Shown here one piece after another: positions 1-5,190 of a stretch of 13,039 bases of DNA. This DNA comes from Lachnospiraceae bacterium (GTDB taxonomy: Bacteria; Bacillota; Clostridia; Lachnospirales; Lachnospiraceae). The notes under the pieces are model-generated. The model was not told where the DNA came from and ran no database searches. It saw only the letters and a list, made by a program, of their open reading frames with translations. The first letter of the stretch is position 1. Each line of letters begins with the position of its first letter. The DNA lies in the NCBI GenBank assembly GCA_024697505.1, contig JAILFQ010000063.1, forward strand, positions 1 to 13,039. Direction: 5' to 3'. The position numbers and the translations under genes were made by a program.

Positions 1-136
1 TAGAAAAAAGACCTCCCGACAGAACAATCAGGAGAGTTTTATCCCATGCATCGCTGCATTTCTTGCGGAAGTATAAGATATAAAACAAAAATGCAGTTGA
101 AAAAAACGTCATCAGAATACAATAAGCCGGTCTCAT
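1..136 (-). CDS. Small membrane protein, 5' part only (cut by window edge)
   Basis: The reading frame runs from an ATG at 136 to the window edge without a stop, giving 45 residues that begin MRPAYCILM. A hydrophobic segment at about residues 5-22 (ILMTFFSTAFLFYILYF) is followed by positive residues RKK. A second hydrophobic stretch begins near residue 34 (TLLIVLSGG), so the product is probably a multi-pass membrane protein. The start is well supported: a GGAGGG ribosome site at 144-149 lies 7 nt upstream, and a perfect sigma-A promoter ends at 196, giving a leader of about 50 nt. A longer open frame on the same strand (39-275, another register) begins upstream of this promoter and lacks a comparable ribosome site, so I take it as a shadow. 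The family is not recognised and no function is assigned. Confidence 0.6.
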   Translation of the reverse strand, partial: MRPAYCILMTFFSTAFLFYILYFRKKCSDAWDKTLLIVLSGGLFS

Positions 137-195
137 AAAAAGTCCCTCCATGGACAGTTTTTTCTTTAGGTATACAGTACTCCACTGCTCCTTTA

Positions 196-224
196 ATTAT
201 ATTAGCGAGCGAGATATCTGTCAA
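196..224 (-). promoter_or_regulatory. Consensus sigma-A promoter with A/T-rich upstream element
   Basis: On the minus strand a perfect -35 TTGACA (219-224) and a perfect -10 TATAAT (196-201) are separated by exactly 17 bp. Directly upstream of the -35 the DNA is almost pure A/T with phased A- and T-tracts (about 225-262), resembling an UP element or intrinsically bent DNA. Transcription would start near 188-190 and lead into the small membrane protein gene starting at 136. Confidence 0.85.
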
Positions 225-268
225 TAAATCAATAATACAAAAATTTTTTAAAAAACTTTTTCTATTGT

Positions 269-307
269 TGTCCATTTGCTGTCCATTTGTTGTCCATTTG
301 TTGTCCG
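269..307. repeat. 11-bp tandem direct repeat, about 3.5 copies
   Basis: The unit TGTCCATTTG(C/T) occurs at 269-279, 280-290 and 291-301, with a partial fourth copy (TGTCCG) at 302-307. The period of 11 bp is close to one helical turn, so a protein binding each copy would sit on one face of the DNA. The array starts 44 bp upstream of the -35 box of the consensus promoter at 196-224, a usual place for an activator or repressor array. It contains no long coding frame. A binding role is inference. Confidence 0.75.
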
Positions 308-327
308 GAGGTATTTATAATTAAGCC

Positions 328-367
328 ATACAAAAGATAAAAAAACGACAAAATACAAAAGATAAAA
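328..367. repeat. 15-bp exact direct repeat
   Basis: ATACAAAAGATAAAA occurs at 328-342 and again at 353-367, 25 bp apart start to start, within very A-rich DNA. It may be a pair of regulator sites or simple low-complexity drift. No gene overlaps it. Confidence 0.5.
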
Positions 368-440
368 TTTACTGAATTGTTTTACCCTCGGAGCATAGAG
401 CTCCACCCCTAACTCGCTTATACCTTATACTTCCCCTATA

Positions 441-490
441 GTCAGAGCCGGTGCCCTCCTCCCTCTCCAATGTTATACACCGGCCCTGAC
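441..490 (-). other. Long stem-loop, possible structured RNA
   Basis: Inverted arms at 441-453 and 478-490 form a 13-bp stem (GUCAGGGCCGGUG with CACCGGCUCUGAC) around a 24-nt loop. On the minus strand every position pairs, one of them as G-U. On the plus strand that position is an A-C mismatch, which favours a minus-strand RNA. The minus-strand loop is purine-rich (GGAGAGGGAGGAGGG) and could mimic ribosome sites or form a two-layer G-quadruplex. No U-run follows, so it is not a standard terminator. It lies just downstream of the hydrolase terminator. Confidence 0.5.
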
Positions 491-499
491 ACCCCTTTT

Positions 500-534
500 A
501 AAAAAAGCCGACGCGCAATCCCCTGCACGCCGGC
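500..534 (-). terminator. Rho-independent terminator of the hydrolase gene
   Basis: On the minus strand the arms GCCGGCGUGCA and UGCGCGUCGGC (507-534) pair over 11 positions, two of them G-U wobbles, around a short G-rich loop. Seven U residues follow (500-506). It begins 18 nt after the hydrolase stop codon. The wobble pairs would be mismatches on the plus strand, which confirms the orientation. Confidence 0.9.
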
Positions 535-552
535 ATTTCTTTTTTCTTATTT

Positions 553-1530
553 TTAATTCAGATCAGCTTTTTTCTCTATCTTGGTTACAAAATCCCTTAA
601 AATCTTTTCGTAAGCGGCCTTGTCCACCGCAACAGACATTGCATGGTCGGCTCCCGGTATCAAATGAAGCTCGCTGTCTTCATTTTTACAGGACTCATAC
701 ATTCCCTTACTGTGTCCGCAAGGAATATAGTTGTCGTCGGCACCGTGAATAAAACAAACAGGCACATCTGTTTCTTTAACCGCCTCTATTGGATTAACCT
801 TGGCCAGGTCGTAATCTGCTCTTTTAATTCCTATCCGTCTTGCAAATAAAGTTGCGTAAGGAGCAAACGGTCCCACACTCTTTTTGGCAAGGTTTAATAC
901 CAGCATTTCCGTATCCGCAAAAGGACAATCCGCAACAACAAGATCAGGCTTTTCGTAGGCAAGGGCAAGAAGCTCGGAAGCGGCTCCCATAGACTCTCCA
1001 TGAGTTGCAATAAACGCATCTTTCCCAAATATTCTGCGGGCCTCTTTAATAAGCGCCGCTATGTCTTCGGACTCAAGCATTCCGAGTGTGCAGTATTCTC
1101 CGGTGGATTCGCCGAAATATCTCTCATCAAAGAAAATAAGGTTATATCCCATTTTATAAAACATCTTACCATACTTAAAATCCGCCGCTCTAAGAACAGT
1201 ATGTCCATGGCAAATGATGGCAACCTTTTTTCTTCCCCCTGTACTTTCTTTATTTACAACATATTCGCAGGAAAGAGTTGCTCCCGGCCTTTCCAAAGTA
1301 AAAGGATGTCTTTCCCATAAATTATCGTAGTCCTCGTAGGCATCCCCAAAGCCGTACTTAATGTCGCTCTCCTTTTGCTTTTCAAAAGGCTTTTGGTACG
1401 CCTTCATTATCATGTTTGCTATCATTTTACCGGCAATGTAGGAAACCGCCAATGATGCAATAAATGCAAGCAGCACCACCGAAAGCAAAACAATAATAAC
1501 GATCAACAAAAATTTAACCCCTGCATCCAT
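553..1530 (-). CDS. Membrane-anchored alpha/beta hydrolase
   Basis: This is a 325-residue serine hydrolase of the alpha/beta-fold family (BAAT/dienelactone-hydrolase-like). An N-terminal hydrophobic segment at about residues 5-34 should anchor it in the membrane, with the catalytic domain on one side. The likely nucleophile is Ser180 in GESMG, with Asp266 in HGADDNYIP and His296 in GADHAMS completing the triad. The motif CHGH near residue 109 would form the oxyanion region. An in-frame ATG exists 27 nt further upstream, but the GGAGG ribosome site (1538-1542) would then lie inside the gene. I therefore chose the ATG at 1530, 7 nt after that site. The gene has its own promoter and terminator, so it is probably monocistronic, although no clear terminator separates it from clpB. 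The substrate cannot be told; esterase, lipase or peptidase activity are all possible. Confidence 0.85.
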   Translation of the reverse strand: MDAGVKFLLIVIIVLLSVVLLAFIASLAVSYIAGKMIANMIMKAYQKPFEKQKESDIKYGFGDAYEDYDNLWERHPFTLERPGATLSCEYVVNKESTGGRKKVAIICHGHTVLRAADFKYGKMFYKMGYNLIFFDERYFGESTGEYCTLGMLESEDIAALIKEARRIFGKDAFIATHGESMGAASELLALAYEKPDLVVADCPFADTEMLVLNLAKKSVGPFAPYATLFARRIGIKRADYDLAKVNPIEAVKETDVPVCFIHGADDNYIPCGHSKGMYESCKNEDSELHLIPGADHAMSVAVDKAAYEKILRDFVTKIEKKADLN

Positions 1531-1559
1531 ATGCAAACCTCCATTTGAAATATACATAT

Positions 1560-1588
1560 ATTATAGCATTTCTGCTTATATATGCCAC
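1560..1588 (-). promoter_or_regulatory. Promoter of the hydrolase gene (extended -10)
   Basis: On the minus strand TATAAT (1560-1565) is preceded by TGC, making an extended -10. A 17-bp spacer separates it from GTGGCA (1583-1588), which matches TTGACA at four of six positions. It lies about 30 bp upstream of the chosen ATG, so the leader is short. Confidence 0.65.
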
Positions 1589-1623
1589 TCCCAAATGAGG
1601 CAGCCGGGCTGCGGGGGTTATTG

Positions 1624-4206
1624 TTATTCAACATATGCAATTAAAGCATCTTTTTCCGGATCCACAACAATAGTCTGTCCGGCTGTAATGCTGTCTGTAA
1701 GAATCACTTTAGCTGCAAGAGTTTCTACAGTCTTTTGCAAATATCTCTTTAAAGGACGGGCTCCGTATGCAGGATCATATGCGGATTTAATCGCAAACTC
1801 CTTTGCTTTTTCAGTCATTCTGATACTTATTTGCCTGTCCTCAAGACGCTTATTAAGATCTTTTATAAGAAGCTCTATAATTCCGCCTATATCAGACTTG
1901 GAAAGTGGTCTGAAGTTTATTATCTCGTCCAATCTGTTAAGAAACTCAGGTCTGAAATGGGCTCTGAGTTCTCCCATAACAAGTTTTTCCGTTTCCTCAT
2001 CAACTTCGCCGTCTTCTTTTACACCCTCCAGCAAGAACTGGGAACCTATATTGGAAGTCATAATAAGTATGGTGTTCTTAAAGTCAACAGTTCTGCCCTG
2101 GGAGTCTGTAACACGACCGTCATCAAGTATCTGAAGCATAACATTAAACACATCCGGATGGGCCTTTTCTATTTCATCAAAAAGCACAACCGAATACGGC
2201 TTTCTTCTTACAGCCTCCGTAAGCTGGCCGCCTTCTTCGTAGCCCACATATCCCGGAGGGGCTCCTATAAGTCTGGACACTGAGTACTTTTCCATGTACT
2301 CACTCATATCTATACGGACCATGTTGGCTTCGTTATCAAAAAGAGCCGCCGCCAGAGATTTGGCAAGTTCTGTTTTACCCACACCGGTAGGCCCCATAAA
2401 AAGGAAAGAACCAATAGGTTTTGTAGGGTCTTTTATTCCCGCTCTGGAACGAAGGATTGCGTCCGTAACCTTTCTCACCGCCTCGTCCTGTCCTATCACT
2501 CTCTTTTTAAGCTCATCATCCAAATGAAGAGTTTTGTTTCTTTCGCTTTCCGTAAGCTTGCTTACAGGTATTCCCGTCCATCTGGAAACAATCTTCGCAA
2601 CCTCTTCTTCATCCACGCTCTCATGCACAAGTTTGTGGTTTTCCGCCGCAAAAGCCGCCTCTTCGTCTTCAAGCTTTCTTTTAAGTTCCGGAAGCTTTCC
2701 GTATTTAAGTTCTGCCGCCTTGTTAAGGTCGTAACTTCTTTCGGCCGCAGCTATTTCGTTATTTAACGCATCCAGTTCCTCTTTTACTTTGGAAACTCTT
2801 TCAACAGAAGCCTTTTCGTTATCCCAGTCGGACTTTTCCTTTGCGTAATCTTCACGAAGTGTAGCAAGTTCCTCCTGAAGTTCCTCAAGCCTGTTCCTGC
2901 TAAGAGCATCATTTTCCTTCTTAAGAGCGGTTTCCTCAATCTCCAGCTGCATTATCTTACGCCTTACTTCGTCCAGCTCCGCCGGCATGGAATCCAGTTC
3001 CGTTTTAATAAGAGCACAAGCCTCGTCCACAAGGTCTATTGCCTTATCCGGAAGGAATCTGTCGGAAATATACCTGTCCGAAAGAGTTGCAGCACTTACA
3101 AGTGCACCGTCTGTAATCTTTACTCCGTGGAAAACCTCGTACCTTTCTTTAAGGCCACGAAGAATGGAAATTGTATCCTCTACCGTAGGCTCATCCACCA
3201 TAACAGGCTGGAATCTACGCTCAAGCGCCGCATCCTTTTCCACATACATTCTGTATTCGTTAAGAGTTGTTGCACCTATGCAGTGGAGTTCGCCCCTTGC
3301 AAGCATAGGCTTTAACATATTGCCGGCATCCATAGAGCCTTCGGTCTTTCCGGCTCCAACTATTGTGTGAAGCTCATCTATAAAGAGTATTATCTTGCCG
3401 TCGCTCTGTTTTACTTCGTTAAGAACCGCTTTAAGTCTTTCCTCAAACTCGCCTCTGTACTTGGCTCCCGCAACCAGGGCACCCATATCCAAAGAGAAAA
3501 GAATTTTATCTTTAAGTCCTTCCGGCACATCTCCCGCCACTATACGCTGGGCAAGGCCCTCAACAACCGCTGTTTTACCAACACCCGGCTCACCTATAAG
3601 AACAGGATTGTTCTTGGTTTTTCTGGAAAGTATCTGTATGGTACTTCTGATTTCCGAGTCTCTTCCTATTACCGGGTCCAGTTTTCCGTTCCTTGCTCTT
3701 TCCACAAGGTCGTAACCGTATTTTTCAAGAGTATCGTAGGTTGCTTCCGGATTATCCGTTGTAACGCTTTGGTTTCCTCTTACTTTTGCGAGAGCACCAA
3801 GAAAACCGTCTCTTGTAATATTAAAAGTTTTAAAAAGCCCCTTCAGATCGCTGTCTGCCTTCTTCAAAAGGCTTAAGAAGATGTGTTCCACGGAAACATA
3901 GGAATCTCCCATGGCCTTTGCTTCATCTTCCGCGTATAAAAGCGCTTTATTAAGATCCTGCCCAATAAAAGCCTGCCCTCCGGACACCTTAGGGTATTTC
4001 TTTATTATTCCTTCAACCTGCGCTGCAAAAACCTCGGGCTGTATTCCCATTCCGGTTAAAAGCTTTGCAATAAGGCTTTCATCAATAGTAAGCAACGAGA
4101 GCATCAGATGTGCCTGGCGTATTTCCTGGTTGCCGTAGTCATAGGCCAGCTTTTCGCAATTTTGAACAGCCTGCATAGAATTTTGAGTAAACTTTTGTAT
4201 TTCCAT
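1624..4206 (-). CDS. clpB: ATP-dependent chaperone ClpB
   Basis: ClpB is a hexameric AAA+ disaggregase that works with DnaK to pull aggregated proteins apart in the cytoplasm after heat stress. The 860 residues match the usual length. In order there is a Clp N domain (1 to about 145), a first AAA+ module with Walker A GEPGVGKT (205-212), pore-loop residues KYRG (249-252) and Walker B FIDE (to 278), then a long charged coiled-coil middle domain (about 405-525). That middle domain separates ClpB from ClpC and ClpA. A second AAA+ module follows, with Walker A GPTGVGKT (605-612), pore loop GYVGY (652-656) and Walker B FDE (676-678), then the small C-terminal domain. A ribosome site (AAAGGAGG) lies 8 nt before the ATG. 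Upstream are a consensus-like promoter and a perfect CIRCE element, so HrcA control is expected. No key residue is missing. Confidence 0.98.
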   Translation of the reverse strand: MEIQKFTQNSMQAVQNCEKLAYDYGNQEIRQAHLMLSLLTIDESLIAKLLTGMGIQPEVFAAQVEGIIKKYPKVSGGQAFIGQDLNKALLYAEDEAKAMGDSYVSVEHIFLSLLKKADSDLKGLFKTFNITRDGFLGALAKVRGNQSVTTDNPEATYDTLEKYGYDLVERARNGKLDPVIGRDSEIRSTIQILSRKTKNNPVLIGEPGVGKTAVVEGLAQRIVAGDVPEGLKDKILFSLDMGALVAGAKYRGEFEERLKAVLNEVKQSDGKIILFIDELHTIVGAGKTEGSMDAGNMLKPMLARGELHCIGATTLNEYRMYVEKDAALERRFQPVMVDEPTVEDTISILRGLKERYEVFHGVKITDGALVSAATLSDRYISDRFLPDKAIDLVDEACALIKTELDSMPAELDEVRRKIMQLEIEETALKKENDALSRNRLEELQEELATLREDYAKEKSDWDNEKASVERVSKVKEELDALNNEIAAAERSYDLNKAAELKYGKLPELKRKLEDEEAAFAAENHKLVHESVDEEEVAKIVSRWTGIPVSKLTESERNKTLHLDDELKKRVIGQDEAVRKVTDAILRSRAGIKDPTKPIGSFLFMGPTGVGKTELAKSLAAALFDNEANMVRIDMSEYMEKYSVSRLIGAPPGYVGYEEGGQLTEAVRRKPYSVVLFDEIEKAHPDVFNVMLQILDDGRVTDSQGRTVDFKNTILIMTSNIGSQFLLEGVKEDGEVDEETEKLVMGELRAHFRPEFLNRLDEIINFRPLSKSDIGGIIELLIKDLNKRLEDRQISIRMTEKAKEFAIKSAYDPAYGARPLKRYLQKTVETLAAKVILTDSITAGQTIVVDPEKDALIAYVE

Positions 4207-4259
4207 GACATCTGCCTCCTTTCACAGAAAACTTTTTAGTTTTCCTTCTTTACGATTGT

Positions 4260-4288
4260 GTTATAGCATAAAAATTAGCACTCGTCAA
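4260..4288 (-). promoter_or_regulatory. Sigma-A promoter of clpB
   Basis: On the minus strand TTGACG (4283-4288) and TATAAC (4260-4265) are 17 bp apart, each one base from consensus. The -35 box sits inside the CIRCE operator, so bound HrcA would directly block RNA polymerase. Confidence 0.85.
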
Positions 4289-4301
4289 CAGAGAGTGCTA
4301 A
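4275..4301. promoter_or_regulatory. CIRCE operator (HrcA binding site)
   Basis: TTAGCACTC (4275-4283), a 9-bp spacer and GAGTGCTAA (4293-4301) form a perfect copy of the known CIRCE inverted repeat. HrcA represses class I heat-shock genes (groESL, dnaK operon) through this site. Here it overlaps the clpB promoter, which puts clpB in the HrcA regulon of this organism. Confidence 0.97.
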
Positions 4302-4341
4302 TAATTTATCTAAAATATTTATAAATCCTACGTTTTACAAA

Positions 4342-5190
4342 CTACAAAGCGCGTCGTCCAGGGCCGCCGTCAAGAAATTCCCTTACTCTTGTAATTATCT
4401 CGGAAGGCATCATGCTCTTTAAAAGATAGCCTTGGGGCTTAAGGTTAACAACCTCCTGTACACTCTTTCTGTCGCCTTTTTCGGTAAGAAAGAATACAGG
4501 AATATCCTTTAAGGCTTCCTCAGATCTTATCATTTGTATAAACTGCGGTCCGGAACAAGCCGGCATATTGTAATCCAAAAGGATCAGGTCCGGCTTATTA
4601 GCTGCCAGAAAAGTAAAAGCGTTAACCGCGGAATTTACAAGAGAAACCTTGTACTCCGGTTCAAACCATCCCTTTATGGTTCTAAGCATAGGGCCGGAAT
4701 CGTCCACGGCAAGAATATGCTTCTTGGAGGGCATAAATGATGAAGCGGTACTCCTTCCCTCAGCAAGATCGTTCATTAATTCGTCAATGTTCATCGTTAA
4801 AGGTCCCTCTCTTACAGGAGTATCATCTCCAAGTACTATATCAAAAATCTGCCCCACTATATCCGCTGCATTCATAGGTCTTACAAAGAACCCGTCCACA
4901 CTTCCCTCGGTGGCAACCCCTTTTGCCATCATAATCTGCTCTTCGGTACCGTAAAGGAAAAACTTCTTCCGGTTGCCTCTGCAGAATTTCTCCACACTTT
5001 TTATATCTGCCGCAGTAATAGCATCATTTAAATACAATATCTCAAATGATGCATCCTTTGCCTCTTCATTTTGTGCAAGGCCATACACCCTTGCAGTGTA
5101 GCACTCCGTACCGGCTCTGTGCATTCCGTCTGCCATGGCACGTACAGAAACCGAAACCTCATTAGAAATCAGACAAATTGTCGTTGTCAT
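4342..5190 (-). CDS. Response regulator with degenerate and active receiver domains, no output domain
   Basis: The 282-residue protein has two receiver-like halves. The C-terminal half (about 156-275) is a full receiver with the acidic pair Asp163-Asp164, phosphoacceptor Asp206 in LLDYNMP, Thr236 in FFLTEKG and Lys258 in YLLKS. The N-terminal half (1 to about 120) has the same strand pattern (TICLIS, FEILYLN, KKFFLY, GFFVRP). However, Asn55 probably takes the place of the phosphoacceptor and Arg104 that of the conserved Lys, so it is probably a pseudo-receiver. The linker (121-155) is acidic and Ser-rich. No DNA-binding, GGDEF or other output domain follows. The ATG overlaps the kinase stop codon (TAATG), and its GGAGG ribosome site (5201-5205) lies in the last kinase codons, so translation is probably coupled. 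It should receive phosphate from the neighbouring kinase. I see no terminator between it and clpB. Confidence 0.85.
   Translation of the reverse strand: MTTTICLISNEVSVSVRAMADGMHRAGTECYTARVYGLAQNEEAKDASFEILYLNDAITAADIKSVEKFCRGNRKKFFLYGTEEQIMMAKGVATEGSVDGFFVRPMNAADIVGQIFDIVLGDDTPVREGPLTMNIDELMNDLAEGRSTASSFMPSKKHILAVDDSGPMLRTIKGWFEPEYKVSLVNSAVNAFTFLAANKPDLILLDYNMPACSGPQFIQMIRSEEALKDIPVFFLTEKGDRKSVQEVVNLKPQGYLLKSMMPSEIITRVREFLDGGPGRRAL

Larger units (their letters stand above)
137..552. other. Gene-poor region with promoter, repeats and hairpins
   Basis: I see no convincing coding frame between the start of the small membrane protein gene and the end of the hydrolase gene. The stretch holds, in order, the leader and consensus promoter (137-224), an A/T-rich element (225-262), an 11-bp tandem repeat (269-307), a 15-bp direct repeat (328-367), a small GGAGC/GCTCC hairpin (390-404), a 13-bp-stem hairpin (441-490) and the hydrolase terminator (500-534). 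Confidence 0.7.

Noticed and set aside
39..275. 78-residue open frame on the minus strand (begins MDNNRKSF)
   Set aside because: Its start lies upstream of the perfect promoter at 196-224, it lacks a good ribosome site, and a competing frame from 136 has GGAGGG at ideal spacing and a clear membrane segment.
1530..1557. Longer start for the hydrolase (ATG at 1557)
   Set aside because: The GGAGG ribosome site and almost the whole leader after the TATAAT box would fall inside the coding region; the ATG at 1530 fits both signals.
1600..1612. GCAGCC/GGCTGC palindrome after clpB as terminator
   Set aside because: The stem is short, the loop is one to three bases and no U-run follows, so I do not call a terminator; clpB read-through into the hydrolase remains possible.
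1595..3876. Long plus-strand open frames opposite clpB (e.g. 1595-2134, 3367-3876)
   Set aside because: They are antisense shadows of a clear clpB gene, without ribosome sites, promoters or recognisable domains.
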